Shown here piece by piece: positions 11,281 through 22,244 of a stretch of 64,000 nucleotides of DNA (the first letter of the stretch is position 1; each line of letters opens with the position of its first letter). The DNA lies in assembly GCA_033064195.1 (NCBI GenBank), contig JARBJD010000253.1, positions 1 to 64,000 on the forward strand, written 5' to 3'. The notes under the pieces were generated by a model. It did no database searches. It had not been told where the DNA came from and saw only the letters and a list, made by a program, of their open reading frames with translations. A program made the translations under genes and the position numbers. Origin of the DNA: Blattamonas nauphoetae (taxonomy: Eukaryota; Preaxostyla; Oxymonadida).

Positions 11281-12015
11281 TTCCTTTCTCATTCATCAGT
11301 CAAGGAAGTTTTCTCTCAAAATTTCACTCGATCTCCTGTTTTCATTTGCATATTTTCCATGAATATGTCAGGGTTGTTGTCTGGAGACTCGATCGTTGTG
11401 ACTCGCCCATGAGGCATAATTTTGATCATTTCGAATTCCTCACTCAACGATTTGTCGGATTTCGTTTCAAAAAAGTATGAAAAGAGTACATTATGTGCTC
11501 AAACATCTACTGAACCGATCTTGTCACAAATCCACACATTTATTCACTCAATCATGGGCCAAATCGAGTCAGTCCTTAAAAGTTGAGTCAGGTGACTGGT
11601 GCCCATGCCTACATTCTGTTCGGATGGAAAAATTTCGATATCTTCTCCCATCATCAGATCGAAAAAAGACTGGAGATATCATTCTTCTGACACAATTTCA
11701 CGCTGTACCAGTCTCTCCATCGCACACTCCACCGAGTACACGTGCTGTCGAGAGAAGAACTCCGTCGAGTCGTGTGGGAACAATGTTGCATGAAATCCAA
11801 GGAGCATGCTCATGTAAGGATTCAATTCCATTTCGTGGAGTCAAGAGAATGTGTCAGACATGTTCAAGTCCGGCAAAGCAACACACATGAAAGGTTATAG
11901 CAGAAACTAATCGGTTAATCCAATCCAATCCAAAATCAAAGAGAGGGACATCTCAACCCTTTCAATTTTTTAACAATCCTAACGGTAGCTCGATCCTCGA
12001 CTCTCTTCTGTCACT
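11281..12015. other. Intergenic; dispersed repeat copy 4 near 11520-11609
   Basis: Read on the minus strand, a repeat opens GGCATGGGCACCAGTCACC at 11609 and runs into gactcaac/gactgactcg sequence, like the other GGCATGGGCA copies. Nothing else recognised upstream of importin alpha. Confidence 0.45.
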
Positions 12016-13864
12016 ATGAATACTCCCATCATCCCCCAAGGATATCATCCTCCATCATCTCCTGGACGTTTTTCCTCCCTCCAAAACGATGATGAACAAT
12101 CAGAGGATAACGATGAACCTGAAAGCCAACACAAAATCAGCCTACGTCACAACAAACGTTCCCACGTGGGATATGACCACTTCTTTGATGTGCCAAACCC
12201 CAAAATAGTATGTTTTTTTTTGCGTATCATCACGACCAATCCCATTTCGCTTCAAATCTTCAGTTAAACAACGATCAATTAACTCAAATAATCACTGACT
12301 TGCAAGGTGAAGATTTGAACAAAAGTTTAGATGCACTCGACGTTCTCTGTCTGACTAATCGTGAAACGTTCCGCTTATTCGTTGCACTCAACGGAATTGA
12401 TATACTCATCCAATTTCTCGGAAAACACCCACCTTTAGATGCACTTGTACGTTCTTTATTCATATCTACGTCTAGAACGAAGCCTTGATGATCATCTGCA
12501 ATCTCACAACACTCAACGACACATCTCCGGATACCATCTTACTCGGTGGATTTTTTGACTTTGTTCCTCAATATTTGTCGCTCAATAATGACCACATATC
12601 AAAATCAGTTTGTTTTCTCATATCATTCACTCCATCAGACAATTTGGACTCTCGGAAACTTGGCTCTGCATTCAGAAGAGACACATACATTCATTTGCTC
12701 TCATCCTTCTCTCTTGGATCGGATTGCCCAATTTCTCGTCGTTGATAACTATGCCTTCTCCGCTGCGGCTTTTTTCTTCTTCGCCATCGCTCGCAGGGAG
12801 GTTCCAGATCCGCAAATCATCAACTCTCTCTATCTCAATTCTGTAGAATCAATTGTACAGCTCGCAAACGGCGATATCTTCCGGTCAACCCCGCCACTTA
12901 CGCAAACTCATGCCCATCCACTGGAAGATCTTTTTAAAGCCCTCCGACACATAGATATATCATATTCTGCACTTGTAAATCTCACGGAATCCAATTTTTT
13001 CTTCCTTTGCAGCTATTTTCTGTGTGATCCACTCTATTTGAACTGTAGTAGCTCGATTCTCCACTTCATCGTATCGCTGACTGTATATGACGACAAAGAC
13101 CCTCGTATACCAATTATCTTGCATGTATGCCCTTTGTTTTCAGCATTTGCCATCGTCTCCTTATTTAGACTTTAAAATCGACTCCACTGTTCGCTACAAT
13201 CCTCCAATTCGTCAAAACTACTATCGACAAGAACCAAATCGTGCTCTTTGACTTATCACTCCGTCGTTGCTTCACCATCCTCACAAATCTTATTTTTGAC
13301 TCAGAAGATCTCTCGAAAGAGATACTCGACTCAAATATTCTCACCACAATCCTCTCGGTCGTTGAACTGTTCCCACCGGACACACTCACGGAACTTGTGT
13401 TTCTTCTTTTGAATCTCTCGAATTCCACCCATGAAATTGCACAGTCTGCAATTAAATTCAATATTCCGAGATTTGCTCTCGTCTTCCTCCGCGGTCTGAC
13501 CAACCTTTCTACCGTCAGCAAATCTATCTCTATGCTCACCAAGTTCTTGATGAAAGATCGAACTGGTCTTTTTCTTCAACAAATCCAGGATCTCGACCTC
13601 ATTCCATACGTCGAGAACCACAAAGAATCGCAACATCTACATTGCCAATCTTCTGCAACAAAATTTCTCCTGGAATATCAACAACGCGAACAAGCATTTC
13701 AATTTCAAGCACAAAGACTTGAGTCGAGTAGCAGAGGCGAGATCATTCCAGACGTCGCTGTGACTCCACCATTCGATGACGAAGACTACTCCGACTCGGA
13801 AAATGATGACGATCTCGAACAAGGCCCATACTCGCCCAATGTGATGAAAGGAGCATTTCTTTAA
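12016..13864 (+). CDS. Importin subunit alpha (karyopherin alpha), divergent
   Basis: Binds nuclear localisation signals and hands cargo to importin beta. Exons: 12016-12207, 12264-12446, 12476-12607, 12639-13124 and 13169-13864, about 562 residues, close to the family's usual length. The acidic/basic N-terminus (RHNKR near residue 44) is a weak importin-beta-binding region. Armadillo repeats follow: LTQIITDLQGEDLNKSLDAL, GIDILIQFLGKHPPL, ALMIICNLTT and TIWTLGNLALHSEET, the last being the classic Trp/Asn pattern that lines the NLS groove. The C-terminal tail is acidic. Introns are 29 to 56 bases. One oddity: 12975-13012 has perfect intron form (gtaaat...tttgcag), but removing its 38 bases would break the frame, whereas reading through keeps it open. 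Either it is not an intron or the model needs a small change there. Confidence 0.75.
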
Positions 13865-15379
13865 ACGCCATGGGGGTGATTCTGATTGAATTGTCGTGAT
13901 TTGTGCGAATCCACGATGACTACACACTTTCGAATTTTTTGAAATAAATCAGACAACAAAACCAAATAAGAAGTGAGATCATACGACGCATCTAAATTTC
14001 TCTTCTAACGAGCTCTATAGTGATAAACGGTCACAACTTTCTTCTGTCGTCATTATCTACGAACATGTGAGGTTTCTGTTTTGTTGAACTGGAAATTATC
14101 AGACAGTGAATGTTTTGATGCTGAAACTGGAGCTTGAAGGACAAACAACCAAAACACGGTGATATCCGACATTGTGATCAGATCGCAGAAAATGACTTCC
14201 CAATGTCTCGTGTGTCATTCAAAAGAATCTTATTCGACTCTGTTCTTGTTTTTAGTGATATAACGTCCCGAGTTTATTCTCGCAAAGGATATGGTCGACT
14301 TCAGAAGTTGGTTCGAAGCAAACACGGGAACTGAATGGCGACTGACTATTGTCATGTCTGAAAATGTTGATAAAAAGGGATCAAACACGACCAAGTTGGA
14401 TAAATATGTCTGGTTCCGTCTAAATGCGAATCGCAGTGAACTGTCGATTGGAGTCTGTTTCTTTGTGATTGACTCAGAATGGCATAGGTTGGGAGACGAT
14501 TCCTGAAAACAGATAAGATTTGTGCGATTGTTTGATTGACCATGTCCTTTGGATGAGATTGAAGATAGAAATCGCCTGATTTTGACCGGATTGGTTTGAG
14601 GAGTGTATTGTCCGAAAAATGTGTGAAATGAGTTGTCAACACCGATGATATGGTGTTTGGTTTGATCACTAGTTTACTTGTTGGAGATCAGGATAAAAGA
14701 ATGGACTTCCTTTTCTTGCGAACCAATATTCGACGAGAGAGCTGAATTTGTGAGATATTTGATGAGAATGTGACATAATCTGATATTTATTAGTGGAAGA
14801 CTGACTTTCTGCGATTGATAAGGTCTCAAAAGAAGATGCAATCGAAACCAATTTTCTGAAATGGGCGAGCGAAATGAAACGAACAAGGAATGAAATGGCA
14901 AAAGAAAGGTATGAGACGTGATCTCCTCTTCCTTCTATTGGTCACGACTCAATCTGGTGTGTTTTTGAGGATAGTGCGAAGTCATCGTGGATTCGCACAA
15001 TTTGTTCAGAAGCATTCTTCTCGCTCTTGACACAGAACATATCCAAAGAGAGACAAGAAATGTCAAACTACACAAAATGCTTATTCTGTGTGAGCGAACC
15101 AAAATAAATGGCAGAATGACGTGTTTTCCGACCAATTTCAGGCGAAAATGCACTTGGAGAAAGCTGACGCCTTCTATCGAGCCCTTCTTCAAGAGTGGTG
15201 GATCTATTCGGTTCATTTCATCAAAAATTCCAGAAAAAAATCGTATCTCTCAACAATTCTCACGGTCCTCATGTGAGAAAGAAAAAAGAGTCAATGAGAA
15301 GAACGATAAGAGGAACTCTCAAAGAGAAATAGATAGCAGAAATCTCTCATAGTGAGCATCTCAAAACGTGGCAGATAAA
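13865..15379. other. Unresolved 1.5 kb, possible multi-exon gene
   Basis: No gene recognised. On + at 14291-14506 a frame looks protein-like (TEWRLTIVMSENVDKK, VWFRLNANRSELSIGVCF). On -, several acceptor-like tracts (cgctcgcccatttcag near 14860) suggest introns. The two strands conflict and I cannot choose. It may be a decayed gene. Confidence 0.3.
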
Positions 15380-16321
15380 TCATTGGACGATGCCAGAGGC
15401 GAATCCGCTCTGTTCACATTCGCATTCGTTTGTCCCACGCAATATTTTGAAGAAGCCACCCTCGCCCCAGTCCGGACCCCAAGAGTTCTGCAGCAACCAG
15501 TATTTCACGTCATTTTCTTCACCCCAGCCCATGAGAGTCACCGCATGTGATTCTCTGAGCTTTCCTGTTTTGTGTTGGTAAACACCGGATCGATAATGCT
15601 GAAAGTCTTCATAGATATTGAATCCAAAGAACATAGGGCTGAGAAAGATGAAGGAGGGCATTATTATATCCAGATGGAAGATGAAAAAGATGAGAAAGAT
15701 GCAGTTGAGGAATAACGTGAAAGTGGCACACCCATGGTTCATCAATCCATCCATAACAGTATCCACAGTATATCTTGCAACCTCCTTGAATTTGTGGCGA
15801 ACAATTGCGCTACCATTATCACATTTTGAGGGACAGAGAGGGACACGACCATTTCCCGAGACATACGGCAAGCACGCGTCTGTTGCAGCACCGTTAAGCC
15901 TCATATATGCATGTGGCAAGAGCATACTTCCTCCTTGGCACCCATTGTCATATTCATCGCAAGAGATCAGATCCTGTGGTGAGAGAACTCCGTGCTTGTA
16001 TCCTTTGATGTTGAATCGAATTGACGCTGCAGTAGTTGTTGCAAAGGCCCAGCAAGCTCCACATTTTTCTTGAGCACGAACAGGAACAGTTGCATCTGGC
16101 CAGCGATCGCGAACGTCGAATGATGTTGGGGCATTTGCTGGCGCTTCCCAGCTCATTTCTCTTCGTTCAATCGCTTCAAGACCACACATCGCGCGCATCT
16201 TTGCTTCTGTAATGATATGACGAGGATAATCAACTGCAACCCATGTGGATGTGGGATCGTTGTTGATTATGTCCACAATCCGACTCGAAGTCACAAGTGC
16301 TGTGATAAGACACGAAATCAC
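15380..16321 (-). CDS. Cathepsin B-like cysteine protease (papain family C1)
   Basis: Degrades protein in lysosome-like compartments or outside the cell. Catalytic elements are all present: the oxyanion Gln and nucleophile Cys in VRAQEKCGACWAF, the His in ESHAVTLMGWG, and the Asn in LLQNSWGPDWGEGGFFKI. CQGGSMLLPHAYM and the cysteine spacing fit the cathepsin B group, though the occluding loop is not obvious. A 78-base intron (15639-15716) splits CATFTPMFFGFNIYEDF; unspliced sequence adds a hydrophobic stretch that is not real protein. The N-terminus is unsettled: 16321 is a GTG preceded by ttgatttgtttcag, so a first exon carrying the ATG and signal peptide probably lies upstream of 16340. The stop is TGA at 15380-15382. 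About 288 codons are visible. Confidence 0.85.
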   Translation of the reverse strand: MISCLITALVTSSRIVDIINNDPTSTWVAVDYPRHIITEAKMRAMCGLEAIERREMSWEAPANAPTSFDVRDRWPDATVPVRAQEKCGACWAFATTTAASIRFNIKGYKHGVLSPQDLISCDEYDNGCQGGSMLLPHAYMRLNGAATDACLPYVSGNGRVPLCPSKCDNGSAIVRHKFKEVARYTVDTVMDGLMNHGCATFTLFLNCIFLIFFIFHLDIIMPSFIFLSPMFFGFNIYEDFQHYRSGVYQHKTGKLRESHAVTLMGWGEENDVKYWLLQNSWGPDWGEGGFFKILRGTNECECEQSGFASGIVQ

Positions 16322-16513
16322 TGAAACAAATCAAGAAGAAGAATATAAACTGTAGAGAGAGATTTCTTTCCGAACTGATGTTCAATCCTGTGCTGAACAG
16401 GTTCTATGGGATGATCAAGTTGACTCAAATCAATGAAAAAACTCAACACTTTCCTGAAATCTTGAAACAATTAAGTAATGCAAGGAGAGATAATGAAATG
16501 ACACGTGGGAACG

Positions 16514-17881
16514 TCAATGAAAGAGATTCGTTTTTGGAGACGAAATAACTGCAGAAACGGATTCTCCAACATTAATCTTGTATTTTGTAAGATCTCCTGC
16601 ACTCGAAAGGACGAGAAGTTGATCAACATGGAATGAAAGGACATATTGCGTTGGCGGAGTCACATCGACGGTTATTTTGGCCACACTATCTAAATTGGAT
16701 GACGCATCGACAGTGGGTGATCCCATAATCTTTGCCTGTACGTTTTTCCCATAAACAAACATATTTCTGAAGAACGGGGCCTTTCGCTGTGTTTCCAGAG
16801 AGAAAATGTGCAGTGTGGGAGTACTTCCAACTGCACAGAGGAATTGATTATTTCTTGAGAAAGCCAATGAGGTCAAAGTTGAAAGTTTCCCTGATCTGGA
16901 CCTTGAGCATATGTAATACAGCGAGTTGGATTTGACATCAAGAACGTTGATTCGTGTACCCTAAAAAGGACTGAAAATGAAATGGAGAACCTGTGTTGAT
17001 GCTGACGCGATATATGCACCATCAGGAGAAAACGAAAGAAGCTGGATTTCATGCTGATGCATCTGATATGTCTGTGGGAGGAGTTTGGGATCTGTAATTG
17101 GTGTTCCTGATTGGTTCGGCTCTGGGTTAGGGTTGCTTGATATAGCTCCTGTTTCTGAGATGTGAATTTCAACTGTGTTTGTGTAATTAACAAGATTTGA
17201 TGTGTCAACATTTGCTCGGACCAATGGAACAGAGACAGTAAGATGGGATGGTATTGCATTGAAAAAAGAGGTGGAAAGAGTTTGGTGGAATATTGAACCG
17301 GATTGCTTTTGATGAGGGAAGGCGATCGTGCATGACGAATCTGTTGGACTGATCTCCCTCAGAGACGATACTATGACATTAGTCTTGGTGAAGAGAGGTT
17401 CAACTGAACAATACTGAGAATAATGGCTGAGATACCTACAGAAAAAATGATTTTTGGTTCGAGTTCATAGTCAGTAAGTTTAAACTCCCACACAGCAATT
17501 TTAGACTTGTGTACCACAGCGAGACTTCTGAAATATGAGGGAAAGGAACACATACTAGCGGGAATTCCCGGCTAGATGAATAATTTGTTCAGTGAACAGT
17601 TTTTCCCGGTGAAGTTGTCGATCGTGGATGACTGCGAGTCGATGTTCTTGATTTGGTCCTTCCGGATTCGAAGTGTACGCAACAACATATACTCTGGGTA
17701 GGATTTGTAGGAATGCATCCACGGAAACACTTCGCCCGCTGAGTATTTCAGAAACAGAAAATTCTTCCGACGTACTGTCTGTGGTGGATTTGCAGGTGAT
17801 AACTCCATTACGTTCAAAGAGTACTTCAGCGCCATTTGGAGAAAATGACGGAAGCATGACAGAGTGTTGAGGAGAAGACAT
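16514..17881 (-). CDS. PROPPIN / WIPI-like WD-repeat protein (Atg18 family)
   Basis: PROPPINs are seven-blade propellers that bind PI3P and act in autophagy and endosomal traffic. Four exons rebuild one frame: 17881-17556, 17524-17436, 17403-16991 and 16960-16514, giving 424 residues with introns of 30-32 bases. Signatures are YLAVVHKSKIAVWEF (usual VVL-I-V-D strand), SSCTIAFPHQKQSG (the LAFPG turn), QLLSFSPDGAYIASAST followed by GTRINVLD, and TSLAFSRNNQFLCAV / TLHIFSLE. The family's FRRG lipid-binding motif, expected between those last two, is not seen; the sequence there is CSRSRSGK. A long insertion (NPNPEPNQSGTPITD) precedes blade five. The start ATG at 17881 has MSSPQHSVMLPSFSPNG. A general WD protein is the alternative. 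Confidence 0.7.
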
Positions 17882-18051
17882 AACAAAAATGATTATGGAC
17901 ATGCACAATTGACTTCGGCCTAACAACTGGATTCTGATCTCCAAATGGTGAGGAAAACAACTTCGTTGTCGAGTAAGAGAGGTACAAACATTGATCATCT
18001 CGAAATTAAGTTGGTGAAGTGTTTTTGAGTTTTCTGATGAAATAAAAACAT

Positions 18052-18818
18052 TTATTTGTGTTTTTTCTGGCTTTTCGAGCCTGTTTTGTGACCAGATTTA
18101 TGACTGGCATGCTTATCCAGTTTTTCAGGGTACACTTCACGAGTCTGCTGCCTCACAAGTTTGTGTGGTGAATTACCCTTTTTTATCTTCTTGTTCGTCT
18201 TTGTTTCCGTTGAATGTTGTCTTTTTTGTTTTTCAATGGGACGAGAACGGACATCTTCGTCATCTTCTTCATCGTTTTCAGATGAATCCCCTGTGCCGTC
18301 CACTTCATCTTCTTCGCTTGATGATCCAAAGGCAAGGAGAGCATCCAGATTGTCGAGTTCTTCTTCTTCCTCTTCATCGTCTTCTGTGTCAAATGATGAG
18401 TCATCATCGAAGTTGGACATATTCCAGAGATATTGTTGCATCATTCGTTCCGCGTCCTCACTATCATTAGAAATGATCTCTTGATATCCAACAACACATA
18501 TTTTTCCTTGACCTGTTGCTGTGAGGAGGACTTTTTTCCCTTCTGAGAAGATGTAGTGAAGGGATTGTTGGGTGTGGTTTTTTGGGTCAAGATGACAGGC
18601 TGGGAGTGATAATACCCCGTTGGAGATGACCAATGATGCTGTTTTGGTACTATTAGGTGTTATGCATGCACTTGTTAGATGTAAGACGATGTTTGGTCCG
18701 ATGATTCTTGTGAATGGATTGTTTGCATCAACATAACATGAAAAGACTAAATACGACAAAAAATGATGTAAAACACATATAAAATGAGATTAACGCGAAG
18801 AGAAGCGATACAGGTCAT
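18052..18818 (-). CDS. Nucleoplasmin-like domain protein with acidic and basic tail
   Basis: 233 residues from two exons: a 7-base first exon (18812-18818, ATGACCT) and 18746-18052, joined across a 65-base intron. Residues 15-95 match the nucleoplasmin-like fold of nuclear FKBPs and plant HD2 proteins: HLTSACITPNSTKTASLVIS, VLSLPACHLDPKNHTQQSL and GKKVLLTATGQGKICVVGY. Then come acidic runs (DTEDDEEEEEELDNLDA, SSEEDEVDGTGDSSENDEE) and a Lys-rich tail (NKKIKKGN, SKSQKKHK), as expected for a histone-binding nuclear chaperone. No FKBP catalytic domain follows, unlike in FKBP39/46. The tiny first exon is inferred because it is the only upstream ATG that splices in frame. Confidence 0.6.
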
Positions 18819-19028
18819 GTTTAAAGCTTGACAGAAAAAGAAGTGTGCTGATCACCAGATTGTATTCTTCGCTCTTGTCGTGCCTCAACATGCCGAAGAG
18901 ATGCATCAAGAGATGTCTAGAAATGAAACGAACTCGGTTAGAATGCCAATCACACATTTTCCACAATCAGAAATGTTACATAAGAAAGGACAAATACTCG
19001 CGACACAAAAAAGAAATGAAGTTTAAAA

Positions 19029-20703
19029 TTAGAAAAATGACCATTGTTTGGAATAATCGAGCAGCTTTGTGGGATGATAGTTTGTAGCCAGCGTAGCGAG
19101 GGCACTTTGAGGTTCGTTGCGGCAGTCCTCGAGTTCGACACGGACCGTTGGAGACGAAACGATGATCTGGTAGTGATAGAGAATACAATAAGAGTAAAGA
19201 CAGTCACAAAAAGGAGAAGTTATCATTAAAGTTCAGGAACTCAGAATTGCGTCATACAAAGAATCCGACTGCCCCCTCGAATCCGAAGATTTTGTATGGG
19301 ATGGGAAGGTCGTTCACAAACACGCAAACAACTGTAGCCGAGAAGTCAACTTCGATCCTGATCACATCACCCGCTGCGAGTGGTTTTGATTTCTCTGAAT
19401 GGTTCCGCACTTCGAACTTGCCACTGAGCGGAAAAAATAGTAAGTGGAGGCTTGTAACCATACCTGTTGTTGAGGACGATTGTGTTCTTCTTTGCAAAGG
19501 CTTCGTTGGGGTCTGTTGTGAAAACAACGCCGACTTCGACCTTGTCTCCTGAAAGAGGAAGGAAATGACGTAAATGATTTCAAATGAGGCAAAGTTGGAG
19601 AGATGGCAAATGTGAATATCGGCTTTTTTGTGTAGAACAAAATAATCGGAAAATATCGTGTCGCGTCAAACCCTCCTTGAAGTATGGAGTAAGAGAGAGC
19701 GACAAAATTCCCTGTTGATTCTGTTGAGGGATATTGAAAAAGCATTCTCTTTGGCTCTGTTTCTTCGACGAATTCGAAGCGAGAGCCCACGTGATGACCT
19801 TTCCTCCATTCTCACAAGTCAAGGGGGTTCCACCATTCAGTGCGCTCGACATAGTCATGCCCTGAATCGCACATTTGTGGGTTGGGCCTTGGTACTGGAC
19901 AGGTGGCGGATAGGACGGCTGCAAAGGTTGACCTGATGGTGGGTCGTTGGGATCACGTCCAAACAGCCCGCGTGGCCGATCAGGTCCAGGAGGTGGAGGT
20001 GGTGGTTGCCCATAAAGTGAAGAAGGAGGAGGGGGAAGGTTGCTTGGTGCAGCAACCGGAGGGGTTGGAGGAGGGAGTGTGGACGGCTTCGGTGGCAGTT
20101 GTTCAAGCTTAGTGACTCGTTCGGAGAGAAGTTGGAGTTTCTGGTTTGTTGAGTTCTGGAAAGATTCGAGGCAAGAGCGAAGGGAGTTGAAAGAGTCCAC
20201 AAGTCGTGTAAGGGTATCTGCGTTGTATTTAATGTCATTCTTCATACTGGTGAGATCTTCAGTTGAGGCATGGGCTGATGAGCGAGTGATATTCTGTTAG
20301 ATAGGAACAGGGAGGAAGATGAGAGAAATTATTGTTGAAATATGTCCTCGGCGAATAAATGAAAGCATACCACTGGCTGAGACGGTGATAAGACTGATGA
20401 AGTGACTTGTGGAGGAGCGGCAACCAGAGTTGTGGCTGGTGGCACATAAGAAGTTTGAAAGTATGTAATGAGTCGTTCAGCAAAGTTTTTGGCATAATCT
20501 CTGTCACAAGAAAGAGCAATTTGTGTGTCTTTAATCAATTGTTCTGTTTGGTGAGATAAAACGTATTTTTGATGGAAATGCTGAGGAGATGTCGCGAGTG
20601 TCGTCAAGTTGGTGATTGAGTTCGGTGGAAAGTTCGAAAAGTCAAGAGATGTCCCAGTCCACCACGTTGTGCCTGGCTTAATCGATGACGTCGGCGGTAT
20701 CAT
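19029..20703 (-). CDS. SPRY-domain-like protein with coiled coil and Pro-rich linker
   Basis: Starts MIPPTSSIKPGTTW at 20703. Exon 1 (20703-20371) is helical. After a 77-base intron (20294-20370) exon 2 gives ITRSSAHASTEDLTSMKN, then a coiled coil (LVDSFNSLRSCLESFQ, LQLLSERVTKLEQL) and a Pro-rich linker (PPPPPPGPDRPRG). Later exons carry DKVEVGVVFTTDPNEAFAKK, GDVIRIEVDFSATVVCVFVN and PIPYKIFGFEGAVGFF, the strand pattern of a SPRY fold, and end SKQWSFF at TAA 19029-19031. Between about 19600 and 19820 two frames are open: one continues KVITWALASNS, the other reads SRFEFVEETEPKRMLF / FVALSYSILQGGFDATRYF, which looks more SPRY-like. So an unseen intron or a frameshift lies there. Role unknown; SPRY modules bind proteins. 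Confidence 0.55.
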
Positions 20704-20962
20704 CCGCTTTTCTCCGAAACCAAAAAACAAGGTAACCCTTTCTTAAATTCTTTGCTGTCTTTTTGCACTTTCATGGGAAGATCGAGGAGAGCCATCAGAC
20801 TCAACTGACCATTTCGGTCAAACATTGATGTATTGAATAAAAGATGATCCATACAAGACAAAATTGTTGACAGGAAAATGAAATGAAGTGTTTGGCGCTC
20901 TGATTCCGTCGGTCATTTGGTGTCATCAAAAAAAGAAAGAGAGTCTCCACCAATCTTGGCTC

Positions 20963-21852
20963 CTACTTGGCATGCTTTCCAAGCCACTTGATGACAGTGT
21001 CGAGATTCGATCCTGTTTTCGCGGAGATAGTGTAGAAACAGACCTCACGGTCATTGATTAGTGAGAGCGAGCTGGAGAAGAATATTATGGAAATGAAGAC
21101 CAGACAGTGCATCAATCATTTCTTGGGCACTCAGATGTCCTTCAATATCGTTTTTGTTCCCTACTACGAGCAGAGGAGCATTCTCGATGGCCAACGAATC
21201 TGGATCGGAATTCACAGTTTCTGAATGGGGAGCATCTGATGGATCGTCCGGTATATGCGATGATGCAAATGGAGTGATATATTTAGGGTTGATTTGATGG
21301 ATGAGGGTGTGGAGTTCTGCGCGAGACTCTTCAATTTTTGTGAAGTCTGATGAATCGACAACAAATCTGGAAAAATATGAAGAGGGGAGGGAGATACAAG
21401 ATAGCTTGAACATTGTAGCAATATCTAGCCCATTGAGAACGGAATTTTGGTTGACCTTGTGTCAGATGAACGAATCACGAGAAAAAGATACCACCAACGT
21501 CCCACCTGTCAAAAATAGAAAGAATAAGATGATAAGAATGATATGTAGACACATTTTCATTTCCAAACGACCCTTTTTGGAAGTTTTCTGGAGAATTGAG
21601 AAGAAAGTAATTTATTGTCGCATTGAGAAGGAAAACGAAAGACCATGTTAAATCCGAGAGTTGGGATAGTATTTGTATCAAATTCACCGCCCTGTAAAAA
21701 AGGAGATCAATTTCTGAAGAACGAGGGCATACGGACATCACATGAACAAGAGTCGTTTTGCCAGCCCCCTGAAGACCGACAATAGCGATATCCATCTGTT
21801 TGCTCCAAAGAGATTGGAGGGCTTCCCTGAGCTTTGCGATTACCCCTCCCAT
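20963..21852 (-). CDS. ARL8-like small GTPase (ARF/ARL family)
   Basis: ARL8 GTPases link lysosomes to kinesin and HOPS. Rebuilt from short exons: MGGVIAKLREALQSLW, then MDIAIVGLQGAGKTTLVHVM (P-loop), GGEFDTNTIPTLGFNM (switch I Thr), KTSKKGRLEMKMWDVGGQ (DxxGQ), FRSQWARYCYNVQAILF, VVDSSDFTKIEESRAEL, LLVVGNKNDIEG (NKxD) and TISAKTGSNLDTVIKWL. All five G motifs are present. The gaps are introns of about 30-110 bases with GT-AG ends, for example one opening gtatgc after VHVMS. Compared with human ARL8 there is an insert of about 35 acidic residues before the NKxD strand (SSHIPDDPSDAPHSETVNS). Position 2 is Gly, so N-myristoylation is possible, unlike animal ARL8. Stop TAG at 20963. Confidence 0.8.
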
Positions 21853-22244
21853 GGTAATGAGTGAGTTTTTGGCAGGGTAGAAAAGTATGGCCCGAATGAG
21901 ATGGATGAAATTAGGGGTCTTTCCCAGGTGACGAGAATGAAGAAAACGGAAAATTTCCAAAAAAGGAGGCATCCATCAAGGAGTGAAATAGGATAAGGTG
22001 AAATGACAGTTGATTGAATAAAATGCGTTTTGATTCAAGAACAAATCCCAAGGAACAGTAAGGAATCCACAGAGAGAAATCAATCTGTTCCCGAAACTTG
22101 TTCTGGTGAGACTTTAAATTGTTTGCCACAGAGGCATCTCAGGTGTCTGGAGGAGAGAAAAGAAGAATAGTTCCATACCCGAAAGAATTCCAATGTGAAA
22201 TTTTGTGGCAACTGATGGAAATTGTGATGGAAGCGAAATTCATA
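21853..22244. other. Intergenic, nothing recognised
   Basis: About 390 bases between the ARL8-like start and the end of the zinc-ribbon gene on the same strand. AT-rich, with no RNA gene or repeat seen. Confidence 0.5.

Noticed and set aside
12975-13012. A 38-base intron in importin alpha
   Set aside because: It has GT-AG ends and a T-rich tract, but removal brings an immediate stop. Reading through keeps 562 codons in frame.
18821-18823. SPRY gene stop two bases from the next gene's ATG
   Set aside because: The splice that would reach 18821 creates a TGA at its joint. The unspliced end at 19029 is simpler.
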